DNA of 61,985 nucleotides from Variovorax sp. Lineage in GTDB: Bacteria; Pseudomonadota; Gammaproteobacteria; Burkholderiales; Burkholderiaceae_C. Positions 43,769-52,036 of this stretch are shown piece by piece. The position numbers and the translations under genes are program-made. Under the pieces are notes generated by a model, which saw only the letters and a program-made list of their open reading frames with translations, was not told where the DNA came from and did no database searches. The stretch lies in NCBI GenBank assembly GCA_017744285.1, contig JAGIBP010000020.1, forward strand, positions 7,743 to 69,727. The letters run 5' to 3'. Position 1 is the stretch's first letter; every line of letters begins with the position of its first letter.

Positions 43769-46723
43769 ATGCCCAACACTCCGAACGTCAACACCACGCG
43801 CGTGACCACCAACCCGCTGGCGACGCGCGCCCTGGCCGACATCGGCGCCGTCGGCGCGGTGCCCGCCAGCGGCACCGCGGTCACGCGCACGCCCGCCACA
43901 TCCGCCACGCCGGCCGCCACGCCCATGACCGCGCTCGCCTCCGGCGATCGCGCGGTGGTCGCGCGCCAGCTGGCCGCGCAGCCGATCCAGGTGCGCGACT
44001 TCAGCGCCACCTACGCCCAGGTGCGCGGCCAGGGCACGGCCCAGGCCGCGGCCTTCGCGGTCGCCTATGCGGACAGCCTGCAGAGCAACGACCAGATCGG
44101 CCAGTTCTTCGAGACGCTCGCCGATGCCGCGCCCACCGACCGCGCGGCCATCCTCTCGGCGCAGAAGAGCGCGGGCTTCGGCACCGGCATCGTGCACGGC
44201 ATCGGCCTCCTGCCGGCCGCGCATGCGCGCCTGGTGATGCGCGACTTCCTGGTGCCCGGCGGCGCGGTCGACGAGCAGGCCCTGGCCTCGGTGATGGACT
44301 GGATCTCGCTGGCCGGCCGCTCGGTGCGCGAGCACAACCTGCCGATCCCCGAGGCCGATGCGCCGCACGACGGCCTCTTCGGCGACATCTGGGACGCGGT
44401 CACCGATGCCGCAGGCGCGATCGTGGACGCGGTCACGGCCGTGGTCGACGCGGTGGTCAACGCCGTGGGCGGCATCGTGCAGGGGCTCAAGCAGATCGTG
44501 AGCTGGGCCGCCGACAAGGTGCGCGACCTGGTCAACGGGCTGCTGGCCGCCGGCCGCTCGCTCGCGAGCATCGTGGGCGACGCGATGTCGGCCGGCTTCG
44601 ACGTGCTCAAGAAGATCATGCAGGGCGTGATGGACGCGGGCAAGGCGCTCGCGAGCGTCTTCGTCTCGATCGTCAACTTCACGGCGCAGCAGATCGGCAA
44701 CGTGATCAACGCGCTGGTCGCGATCGGCAAGACCCTGGTCGACGTCTTCGCGCAACTCGCGAGCCTGGCTTTCGACGTGGTGCGCAAGTTCGTCGAGGCG
44801 ATGGTCGCGATCGGCCGCAGCCTGGCCGAGATCACGCTCGCGGCCTTCCAGTTCGGCGCCGCGCTGCTGGCGGCCACGGTGCGCGCGCTGCTGGCCATCG
44901 GCCGCACGGTCGGGCAGATCATGGTGGCCGCGCTGCTGCACCCCGACCAGTTGCTGGACACCGTGGTGCGCTCGCTGCGTGACCTGGGCCGCACGCTGGG
45001 CTCGATCGTGCAGGAGGTCGCGGCGCAGGGCCTGCAGTACATCCGCCGCACGGTGGCCGCGATCGGCCGCATCGGCGGCGCGCTGATCGAGCTGGCGAGC
45101 TACGTCGCCTCGGCCGCGATCCAGGCGGTGCGCGAGGTGGTGCAGGGCCTGCTCGACATCGGCCGCAGCCTGGGCGATCTGATCGCCGCCATCGCACGCG
45201 ACAGCATCGACCTGGTGCGCAAGCTGGTCGAGGCCGCGATCTCGCTCGGCCAGTCGGTGGTGCAGATCCTGCGCGGGCTCGCCTCGCTGGCCGGCACGCT
45301 GCTCACCGCCGCGGTGAAGGCGCTGATCACGCTCGGCAAGAGCGCGGCCGAGTTGCTGCGCGCGACCATGGCCGCGGGCTTCGACCTCGCGCGCCGCATC
45401 GTCAAGGCTGCCATCGATGCCGGCATCGCGATCGGCAACCTGCTGGCGACCGCACTCTCGCAAGGCTTCGCGGTGCTGCGCCGCACGCTGCACGCGCTCT
45501 TGCAGAACTTCGGGCCGATCGGCGCGGTGGTCGACTGGATCCTCGCGCAGGCGGCCGACGTGGCGGCGCTGGCCTGGCGCGCGCTGGTCGAGAGCATCCA
45601 GCTCCTGGGCCGCTCGATCGACGAGGTGCTCGACTACGCGGCCAAGGCCTCGGACGCGCTGCTGCGCACGGTCGTCGCCGCGATCGAGGATGCGGGCATG
45701 GTCGTCAGCCGCGTGATCGACTGGGCCGTGCGCGCCGGCGACAAGGCGCTGGCGCTGGTCGGCGAGGCGCTGGTGAAGGCCGGCGCCACGGTCGATGCGA
45801 TCCTGCTCTGGGTCGACCGCACGGCGGTCGACAAGTGGAAGGCGCTGGTCGACGGCATGCTCTCGGCCGGCGCCGCCGTGGCCGACTTCGTCGCCTGGAT
45901 GGCCACCCGCGGCGTGCAGGTGATCCAGGCCGTGACCGAGCGGCTGCTGGCGGCCGGCGTGACCCTCGCGGCGCTGGTGGCCGACATGCTCGTGCATCCG
46001 GGCTCGGCGATGAAGGACCTGATGCAGGCGCTGCTCACGCTCGGCAAGACGCTGGCCGAGGTGGTGAACGCCGCGCTCGTGCAGCCCACCATCGACGCCG
46101 CGCGCCGCGCGCTGCAGGCGCTGAAGGACATCGGCAAGACCGCCGTCGAGATCCTCAAGGCCTCGGTCGAGCTGGGCGCCTCGGTCATCGCGCTGGCCTT
46201 CACGCTCGTGCTCGAATGGTTCCCCGGCACCTACCGCGGGCTCACCGACGCGGAGCGCACCGAGGCGAAGGGCATGTTCGGCACCTCGATCGACCTCGAC
46301 AAGGTGCAGATCGCGGTCAAGTCGCTGCCGGTGGACCTGATCGAGACGCTGAACGGCGGGCGCACCTTCACCACCATGTACCTGCTGAACTTCGCCTCCT
46401 GGGACAAGGTGACCATCGACACCCTGATCCACGAGATGACGCACGTCTGGCAAGGCCTGCAGGAGGGGCCGGTCTACATGATCGAGGCGCTGGAGGCGCA
46501 ACTGATCGGCGCGGGCTACAACTACGGCTACACCGAAGACGCGGCGGGCCAGACCTACGGCGACGGCGCCGAAGGCGCGCTGGCGGCGGCGGGCGGGCAG
46601 CTCTCGGCCTTCAACCCCGAGCAGCAGGCGCAGATCATCATGCACACGCACGCGCGCCGCGCGAACGCCGCCGCGCACGACCCCGCCGCGTGGGAGCCGT
46701 ATGCGAAGGCGGTGTATGCCTGA
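43769..46723 (+). CDS. 29-residue helical-repeat protein with C-terminal HExxH metallopeptidase-like domain
   Basis: A 984-residue protein, preceded by GAGGAG. Layout: a Thr/Ala/Pro-rich disordered N-terminus (1-60), a small helical domain (about 60-200), a hydrophobic amphipathic stretch (200-248), then about nineteen tandem 29-residue repeats (249-804). The C-terminal domain carries HEMTHVWQ, with candidate zinc ligands His888 and His892, Glu889 catalytic, and Glu906 or Glu909 as a third ligand. The HExxHVxQ form resembles peptidase-like domains found in proteins linked to extracellular contractile injection systems (DUF4157 type); this is similarity of motif only. No signal peptide. The repeats have no charged face large enough for a simple soluble coil, so pore, tube or tape-like roles are possible. 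Confidence 0.85.
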   Translation: MPNTPNVNTTRVTTNPLATRALADIGAVGAVPASGTAVTRTPATSATPAATPMTALASGDRAVVARQLAAQPIQVRDFSATYAQVRGQGTAQAAAFAVAYADSLQSNDQIGQFFETLADAAPTDRAAILSAQKSAGFGTGIVHGIGLLPAAHARLVMRDFLVPGGAVDEQALASVMDWISLAGRSVREHNLPIPEADAPHDGLFGDIWDAVTDAAGAIVDAVTAVVDAVVNAVGGIVQGLKQIVSWAADKVRDLVNGLLAAGRSLASIVGDAMSAGFDVLKKIMQGVMDAGKALASVFVSIVNFTAQQIGNVINALVAIGKTLVDVFAQLASLAFDVVRKFVEAMVAIGRSLAEITLAAFQFGAALLAATVRALLAIGRTVGQIMVAALLHPDQLLDTVVRSLRDLGRTLGSIVQEVAAQGLQYIRRTVAAIGRIGGALIELASYVASAAIQAVREVVQGLLDIGRSLGDLIAAIARDSIDLVRKLVEAAISLGQSVVQILRGLASLAGTLLTAAVKALITLGKSAAELLRATMAAGFDLARRIVKAAIDAGIAIGNLLATALSQGFAVLRRTLHALLQNFGPIGAVVDWILAQAADVAALAWRALVESIQLLGRSIDEVLDYAAKASDALLRTVVAAIEDAGMVVSRVIDWAVRAGDKALALVGEALVKAGATVDAILLWVDRTAVDKWKALVDGMLSAGAAVADFVAWMATRGVQVIQAVTERLLAAGVTLAALVADMLVHPGSAMKDLMQALLTLGKTLAEVVNAALVQPTIDAARRALQALKDIGKTAVEILKASVELGASVIALAFTLVLEWFPGTYRGLTDAERTEAKGMFGTSIDLDKVQIAVKSLPVDLIETLNGGRTFTTMYLLNFASWDKVTIDTLIHEMTHVWQGLQEGPVYMIEALEAQLIGAGYNYGYTEDAAGQTYGDGAEGALAAAGGQLSAFNPEQQAQIIMHTHARRANAAAHDPAAWEPYAKAVYA
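44513..46180 (+). repeat. Coding tandem array of ~19 units of 87 bp (29 residues)
   Basis: Units run from residue 249 to 804. The first half of each unit follows D-x-x-R-x-x-V-x-A-L-x-x-x-G, the second half R/K-S/T-L-x-x-I with hydrophobic spacing and often a final G-F. Examples of first halves are DVVRKFVEAMVAIG, QAVREVVQGLLDIG and SAMKDLMQALLTLG. Twelve units in a row are exactly 29 residues; later ones vary from 29 to 32. DNA similarity between units is modest, so the array is old and kept by protein-level selection. Confidence 0.85.
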
Positions 46724-47723
46724 GGTGCCTGCGGCGAGCGCGCGGGCGGGAGATGACGACGACGCCGGCCTTGCCGACTGGATCGCCATCGGCCCTGCGG
46801 CTTCGCTGCAGCGCCTCGCGCCGCTTGCCGCTGCGCATGCGGCGCGAGGCCGGCGCGTGCGCCGCATGGCGGCCGAAGGCGCGTTGGCCATCCGCGATGC
46901 GCTGGTGCAGGCCAGCGCGCGGCTCGCACCGCAGGGCGTCGGCCTCCTGGTGGTCGAGCCGCTGGACGAACCGTCGATCCGCACCGGCTGGCCGCGCCCG
47001 GTGGTGCCCTGCCTCGGCGCCCCGGCCGGCTTCCTGCGGCTGGATCCGCCCGCGCTCGCGACGTATGCCGAGCGCGCCGCTGCGCTGTTGGCGCGGCCCT
47101 GCGGCGGCGTCACGCCCTTTGCGCTGCTGGGTCCCCGCGAGCCGCGCTACCTGACGCAGCTCGATGCGCTCGCCCAGGGCATGCGCGCGCCCACGCCTGC
47201 CGGGCTCATGCCCCTGTTATGGACCGCCGAGCGCCTGCGCAAGCCCGCGCTGCTGAATGCGCTTCGCCAGGGCGCCGCCTGCGCGCTCTACGCCGGCCAC
47301 GGCCAGCGCGAAGGCTGGCTGGCCTATGGCGGTCTCTCGGTGAATGATCTGCACAACGAGCGCCCCTGGAAGCCGGACGAGAGCACCGCCTTCCTCGCCT
47401 CGCTGGCCTGCCGGTGCGGCGCGCCCGATGGCTTCGCGGACGTGGCGGTCGCACAAGGCCTCGCCGGCGCCGTGCTCGCGCCGATGCACGATCCGCTGCA
47501 CGCCGACAACCGCCGCCTCGCCGAGGCGCTCACGCACGCGCTGAGTGAAGGTCCGGCGGCGCTCGGGGTGCTGATTCGGCGCCTGGCCGCGGAGCCGCTG
47601 CCGATGAACGGCTACGTGCTGATCGGCGACCCCGGTCTCGCACCGAGGCCATCGGTGCGAGGGCCGGTCGACTGCGCGCGCGTGGCGGCGTTGGCGCCTG
47701 ATGCGTTGGTGGCGGCGGGGTGA
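46716..47723 (+). CDS. Caspase/gingipain-like (CHAT or C25 type) peptidase homologue
   Basis: A 335-residue protein whose ATG overlaps the end of the repeat-protein gene by 8 bp. The C-terminal half shows the layout of a caspase-fold peptidase: His195 in LYAGHGQREGW, Cys232 in FLASLACRCG, then GFADVAVAQGLAGAVLA, a DPLHADNRRLAEAL helix and YVLIGDPGLAP, a block that closes many CHAT/C25 domains. The N-terminal half (LADWIAIGPAASLQRLAPL) is unassigned. No signal peptide. It converges with radA, with 26 bp between the stops. Peptidase activity is inferred, not shown. Confidence 0.75.
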   Translation: MPEVPAASARAGDDDDAGLADWIAIGPAASLQRLAPLAAAHAARGRRVRRMAAEGALAIRDALVQASARLAPQGVGLLVVEPLDEPSIRTGWPRPVVPCLGAPAGFLRLDPPALATYAERAAALLARPCGGVTPFALLGPREPRYLTQLDALAQGMRAPTPAGLMPLLWTAERLRKPALLNALRQGAACALYAGHGQREGWLAYGGLSVNDLHNERPWKPDESTAFLASLACRCGAPDGFADVAVAQGLAGAVLAPMHDPLHADNRRLAEALTHALSEGPAALGVLIRRLAAEPLPMNGYVLIGDPGLAPRPSVRGPVDCARVAALAPDALVAAG

Positions 47724-47749
47724 GGCTGCGGCATGGCAACGCCTCTGCC

Positions 47750-49141
47750 CTACACCATCCGCCTCACGATATCCAACGCCTCCTCGATCCGCTCCACCGC
47801 GTGGATCGTCAGCCCCTCGATCTCCTTGGCGCCCTTCTTCGGCGCGTTCGCCTTCGGCACCACCGCCACGCTGAACCCCAGCTTGGCCGCCTCGCGCAAA
47901 CGCTCCTGCCCGCGCGGTGCCGGCCGCACTTCTCCGGCGAGCCCCACTTCGCCGAAGGCGATGAAGCCCTTGGGCAGCGGCTTGCCGCGCAGGCTCGACG
48001 AGATCGCGAGCATCACCGCCAGGTCGGCCGCCGGCTCGCTGATGCGCACGCCGCCGACCGCGTTGACGAACACGTCCTGGTCCATGCAGGCCACGCCCGC
48101 GTGCCGGTGCAGCACCGCGAGCAGCATCGCGAGCCGGTCGCGGTCCAGGCCCACCGAGAGGCGCCTCGGGCTCGGGCCGCCGTTGTCCACCAGCGCCTGG
48201 ATCTCGACCAGCATCGGCCGTGTGCCCTCCAGCGTCACGAGCACCACGCTGCCGGGCACCGGCTCGGCGTGCTGGCTCAGGAAGATCGCGCTCGGGTTGG
48301 TCACGCCTTTCAGCCCGCGTTCGGTCATCGCGAAGACGCCGATCTCGTTGACCGCGCCGAAGCGGTTCTTGATGGCGCGCACCAGGCGGAAGTTGCTGTG
48401 CGTGTCGCCCTCGAAGTACAGCACGGTGTCGACCATGTGTTCCAGCACGCGCGGGCCGGCGAGCGCGCCTTCCTTGGTGACGTGGCCGACGAGCACGACC
48501 GCCGTGCCGCTGGCCTTGGCGAAGCGCGTGAGGTGCGCGGCGCATTCGCGCACCTGCGCGACGGAGCCGGGCGCGGAGGTGAGCTGGTCCGAATAGATGG
48601 TCTGGATCGAGTCGATGACCGCGATCGCGGGCCGCGTGGCGTCGAGCGTGGCGATGATCTTTTCGAGCTGGATCTCGGCGAGCACCTGCACCTGCGAGTG
48701 GTCGAGGCCCAGCCGCCGCGAGCGCAGCGCGACCTGGGCGCCGCTTTCTTCGCCGGTCACGTAGAGCGCGTTGCGCCCGAGGTTCTGCAGCGCATCGGCA
48801 GCCTGCAGCAGCAGCGTGGACTTGCCGATGCCGGGGTCGCCGCCGATCAGCGTGACGCCGCCGTCGACGATGCCGCCGCCGAGCACGCGGTCGAGTTCGT
48901 CCAGGCCCGTGGGCGTGCGCGCGACGTCGGCCGCCTCGATCTCCGAGAGGGTCGCGAGTTCGGACGAGCCCGCGAGCGACGAGAACTGGGTGCCGAAGCG
49001 GTTGTTGGCCGCCGTGCCGGCGGGCGCCGCGACCTGTTCGATCAATGTGTTCCAGGCGCCGCAGCTCGGGCACTTGCCGAGCCACTTGGCGCTGGTGCCG
49101 CCGCATTCGGTGCAGACGTAGCTTGTTTTTTCCTTGGCCAT
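47750..49141 (-). CDS. radA: DNA repair protein RadA
   Basis: RecA-like DNA helicase that processes recombination intermediates. The 463-residue protein has an N-terminal zinc finger (Cys10, Cys13, Cys24, Cys27), Walker A GGDPGIGKST (about 101-110), the RadA-specific KNRFG motif in RAIKNRFGAVNE and a C-terminal Lon-like domain (VFVNAVGGVRISEPAADLA, GEVGLAGEVRPA). Length is normal. It is transcribed towards the unusual three-gene unit and shows no sign of damage. Confidence 0.98.
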   Translation of the reverse strand: MAKEKTSYVCTECGGTSAKWLGKCPSCGAWNTLIEQVAAPAGTAANNRFGTQFSSLAGSSELATLSEIEAADVARTPTGLDELDRVLGGGIVDGGVTLIGGDPGIGKSTLLLQAADALQNLGRNALYVTGEESGAQVALRSRRLGLDHSQVQVLAEIQLEKIIATLDATRPAIAVIDSIQTIYSDQLTSAPGSVAQVRECAAHLTRFAKASGTAVVLVGHVTKEGALAGPRVLEHMVDTVLYFEGDTHSNFRLVRAIKNRFGAVNEIGVFAMTERGLKGVTNPSAIFLSQHAEPVPGSVVLVTLEGTRPMLVEIQALVDNGGPSPRRLSVGLDRDRLAMLLAVLHRHAGVACMDQDVFVNAVGGVRISEPAADLAVMLAISSSLRGKPLPKGFIAFGEVGLAGEVRPAPRGQERLREAAKLGFSVAVVPKANAPKKGAKEIEGLTIHAVERIEEALDIVRRMV

Positions 49142-49178
49142 GGCCCGAGTGTAGAAAGGCGCGCGTGCGGCCGTTCCT

Positions 49179-50858
49179 TCAGGGCGTGCAGCGGCTCCCG
49201 GCGCCGGGGCCGCGGCGGTAGAGGGTCAGGGAACGGCCGGGGCTCTCGTACACGCGCTGCGCGGTGCTTGCCACGTCATGGATCTGGCGCTGCAGGCGCG
49301 GCGGTGCGCTGGCCGGCTGGCCGATCAGCAACACGTAGTCCACATGCAGCCCCGAGGTGCGCTCGAAGCGCGGAATGTCGAGGCGCTCGATGGCCACCTC
49401 TTCCTGTTCCGGCTTCCAGCCGAAGATCAGCGACTGCGGCTCGACATGCGGCTTGAAGCGCACCGGGTAGTTCGTGAGGCGCGCGAGAAAATTGAACAGC
49501 ACCACCCGGTCGCCTCGCGACTCGAGGCGGCTGGCGACCTGGAAGTACGGCGCATACGACAGCCAGAGTTCATGGCCGCCCGGACCCACGGGCCGCGTCT
49601 GGACGACGAGCGGCAGCACCGTGCAGTGCCGGCCGATGAGCGGGTCGACGGCCGCGAGCGGCGGCAACTGGCGGCGCACCGTCGTCTCGCGCTGCCCCGC
49701 GAACGAGACCGACACGACGGCCAGGAGGCCGCCCAGGGCGAACAGCGGCAGCCTCCCGCGCGAGGGGACGGGACGCAGCGCCGCCAGCACCAGGATCCAG
49801 TAGAAGGGAAAGAGCACGAAGCGGCGGAAGTGCGTCCAGCCGCCGCCGAAGGTGTCAGGGAACGCAAAGGTGGTGGCGAGCGCCATGCCGAGCGCGGCCA
49901 GGGTGGCGAGGAAGGCATCGCGCTCGGCCTTCGGCGCGGCATCGCGGTCGCGCAGATGCCGCATGACGGCCCAGGCGCACAGCGCGAACAGCACGCCGGC
50001 GACCGCGGCCGAGTAGAGCATCTCCTTGCGCGACGCCATGCGCAGAACGAGCAGCAGCGCGAAGATCATGAAGCGGACCCCGGGCCCGGGGCCGTATTCG
50101 ATGGCGTGGTCGCCGCCGTCCGACGATGCCGCCATGAGCAATGGCAGCGGGATCGCCAACCCGAGCAGGAAGTGGCGCTGCCGCAGCAGCGCCGCCACGA
50201 AGCCTTCGCCGCGCAGGGCCGGCAGCGCCACGCGCGCGGCCCCCATCGCGCCGAGCCCGAGGAAGGCCGCGACGAAGCCGGCCGCATGCGTCAGGAGCGT
50301 GGCGCACAGGGCCGCGCCCAGCAGCACGGCGCGCGGCAGCGAAGGCGCCTTCTGAAGATGCCACGCGGCCGCGACCGCGAGGAAGAACATCGCGGTCGAG
50401 AGGCAGTAGTTGTACAGCCCGAGAAAGAACATCTCGTTGAGCGACAGCGGAAAAAGAAAGATCGCCAGCCAGGCGTTGTCGCGGTTCACGGTGCGCAGTG
50501 CGAGCCAGCCGGCGGCGACGGGCCCGACCAGGCACAGCGCCTGCACCACCGATTCCGCCAGATGCGCCGAACCCAGTTTCAGGAGCGGCGCCATCAGCAG
50601 GTAGGTCAGGAGGTTGGGGTCGAGCCGGATGCCGACGTCATAGGCCTCGCGCTGGAGTTCCCGCCCCGGCTGCTGCCAGTGCGCGAGGAGGTCGGAGAAG
50701 GCCACATGGACGGGGCCATCGTTCGTGACGAAAGGTTGCTGGACCAGCAACGCCGCCACCGGAACGAAGAGCGCGACCAACAGGAGGCGACAGGCGAGGG
50801 AAACGTTCACGGGAACTTGAAACGCTCGGTTGCCTTGGAACAGGAAACCGCGATTCAT
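49179..50858 (-). CDS. Large polytopic membrane protein, possibly GT-C glycosyltransferase-like
   Basis: A 559-residue protein with about 10-12 membrane segments and a soluble C-terminal ~140 residues. Near the N-terminus an acidic loop after the first membrane segment (FVTNDGPVHVAFSDLL) recalls the catalytic-loop position of GT-C lipid-sugar transferases, but I do not see a decisive motif. The C-terminal domain is probably periplasmic (GRHCTVLPLVVQTRP). The ATG at 50858 lacks a good ribosome site; a GTG about 15 codons later, just before the first membrane segment, is possible. It lies 37 bp upstream of radA on the same strand and is divergent from hpaR. Confidence 0.7.
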   Translation of the reverse strand: MNRGFLFQGNRAFQVPVNVSLACRLLLVALFVPVAALLVQQPFVTNDGPVHVAFSDLLAHWQQPGRELQREAYDVGIRLDPNLLTYLLMAPLLKLGSAHLAESVVQALCLVGPVAAGWLALRTVNRDNAWLAIFLFPLSLNEMFFLGLYNYCLSTAMFFLAVAAAWHLQKAPSLPRAVLLGAALCATLLTHAAGFVAAFLGLGAMGAARVALPALRGEGFVAALLRQRHFLLGLAIPLPLLMAASSDGGDHAIEYGPGPGVRFMIFALLLVLRMASRKEMLYSAAVAGVLFALCAWAVMRHLRDRDAAPKAERDAFLATLAALGMALATTFAFPDTFGGGWTHFRRFVLFPFYWILVLAALRPVPSRGRLPLFALGGLLAVVSVSFAGQRETTVRRQLPPLAAVDPLIGRHCTVLPLVVQTRPVGPGGHELWLSYAPYFQVASRLESRGDRVVLFNFLARLTNYPVRFKPHVEPQSLIFGWKPEQEEVAIERLDIPRFERTSGLHVDYVLLIGQPASAPPRLQRQIHDVASTAQRVYESPGRSLTLYRRGPGAGSRCTP

Positions 50859-50955
50859 TTGAACAGATCATGTCGCCGCACCGGGCGCCGTTCGGCGATT
50901 CGTCCTGCCGCCGCCAGCACCGAGGGTTAACCCGGAACGACCGGCGCGGCCAATC

Positions 50956-50971
50956 ATTTAACATGTTAAAT
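50956..50971. promoter_or_regulatory. Palindromic MarR-type operator upstream of hpaR
   Basis: ATTTAACATGTTAAAT is a perfect 16 bp palindrome ending 13 bp before the hpaR start. AT-rich dyads of this size are typical MarR-family sites, and the HpaR repressor is known to autoregulate and control the hpaG operon. The ribosome site AGGGA lies between the palindrome and the ATG. Confidence 0.6.
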
Positions 50972-50984
50972 AAATAGGGACGGC

Positions 50985-51416
50985 ATGAGCACCACTTTCG
51001 CGCACCGCAATCTGCCCCGCCTGCTGCTGCAGGCGCGCGAGTCCGTCATGGCCCACACGCGCCCGAGCCTGCGCGAGCACGAGTTGTCCGACCAGCAATG
51101 GCGCGTGCTGCGCGTGCTCGGCGAGCACGGCGCGGTCGAGACCGGCCGCGTGGCGCGCGAGGCCTTCATCCTCGGCCCGAGCCTCACCGGCGTGCTCGCG
51201 CGAATGGAGCGCGACGGGCTCATCACGCGCAGCCGCGACCCGAACGACCAGCGCTGCACGGTCATCGAGGCCACGCCGCGCGGGCGCAAGCTGGTGAAGC
51301 GGCTCTCGGTGAGCATCGAGGCGCACTACAAGTGGATGGAAGAGTCGCTCGGCAAGGAAAAGCTCGGGCAGCTCTACGCCCTCCTCGACGAATTGATCGC
51401 ACTGGAACAACCATGA
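50985..51416 (+). CDS. hpaR: Homoprotocatechuate degradation operon regulator HpaR (MarR family)
   Basis: A 143-residue MarR-type repressor. The winged helix includes LSDQQWRVLRVLGEHGAVETG and GPSLTGVLARMERDGLITRS, with the wing RDPNDQRCTVIEATPRGRKL. HpaR is known to respond to 3,4-dihydroxyphenylacetate and related compounds. It starts just after a perfect palindrome and overlaps hpaG1 by 4 bp, so regulator and pathway genes are cotranscribed here. Confidence 0.93.
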   Translation: MSTTFAHRNLPRLLLQARESVMAHTRPSLREHELSDQQWRVLRVLGEHGAVETGRVAREAFILGPSLTGVLARMERDGLITRSRDPNDQRCTVIEATPRGRKLVKRLSVSIEAHYKWMEESLGKEKLGQLYALLDELIALEQP

Positions 51417-52036
51417 GCTTCTTACCCACGGGCACCGTCTACGGCGTGCTGCTGAACTTCCGCGCGGAAGTCGAGGCACTCGCGCCGCAGATGAACCAGC
51501 CGCCCTACAAGGCGCCACCGAAGGCGCCCATCCTCTACGTCAAGACGGCCAACACCTGGAGCCCGCATGGCAGCGCGATCGCGTTGCCGCCGCACGTGCC
51601 CGAAGTGGAGGTCGGCGCGACCATCGCGATGGTGATCGGGCCCGACAACGACGTCGAAGGCTTCGTGCTGATGAACGATCTCTCGGTGCCGCACGCGAGC
51701 TTCTTTCGCCCGCCGGTCAAGTACAAGTGCCTCGACGGGTTCCTCGGCATCGGTCCCGCGATGCGCGACGCCGAGGAGGCCGACCCGGCCGGGTTCACGC
51801 TCGAGGTGCGCATCAACGGCGAGCTGCGGCAGTCGGTCGACTTCTCGAAGACGGTGCGCAACGCCGAGCAGCTGCTGGCCGACGTGGGCGCCTTCATGAC
51901 GCTCGCGCACGGCGACGTGCTGATGCTAGGCTGCGATGCCGGCCGGCCGCTGGCGCGTGCGGGGGATGTCATCGAGATCCGGGCGCCGGGCTTCGAGACG
52001 CTGGTCAACACGCTTGTGAAAGAACAACAACCATGA
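51413..52036 (+). CDS. hpaG1: HpaG subunit 1: homoprotocatechuate pathway isomerase/decarboxylase, N-terminal-type domain
   Basis: FAH-superfamily enzyme of the meta-cleavage branch; HpaG decarboxylates 5-oxo-pent-3-ene-1,2,5-tricarboxylate and isomerises the product. The 207-residue protein has GTVYGVLLNFRAEVEAL, YVKTANTWSPHGSAIALP and GFVLMNDLSVPHASFFRPPVK. In E. coli the two halves are fused; here the halves are separate genes (this one and the next), as in many other proteobacteria. Overlap with its neighbours is 4 bp on each side. Confidence 0.92.
   Translation: MSFLPTGTVYGVLLNFRAEVEALAPQMNQPPYKAPPKAPILYVKTANTWSPHGSAIALPPHVPEVEVGATIAMVIGPDNDVEGFVLMNDLSVPHASFFRPPVKYKCLDGFLGIGPAMRDAEEADPAGFTLEVRINGELRQSVDFSKTVRNAEQLLADVGAFMTLAHGDVLMLGCDAGRPLARAGDVIEIRAPGFETLVNTLVKEQQP

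Noticed and set aside
44513..46180. The 87 bp periodicity as a CRISPR array or satellite DNA
   Set aside because: The unit is a multiple of three, lies fully inside a reading frame and is conserved at the amino-acid rather than the DNA level; there are no uniform repeats with unique spacers.
43769..46723. The helical-repeat protein as a phage tail tape measure
   Set aside because: No capsid, tail, lysis or integrase genes are near, and a zinc-peptidase motif with a coupled caspase-like gene does not fit a phage tail cluster.
42020..47113. A 1697-codon open frame on the minus strand, opposite the LGFP and helical-repeat genes
   Set aside because: It is made of Arg/Ala/Gly/His-rich text with no domain, and arises because very GC-rich genes lack stop codons in the opposing frame. 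The plus-strand genes have ribosome sites, motifs and a clear protein repeat.
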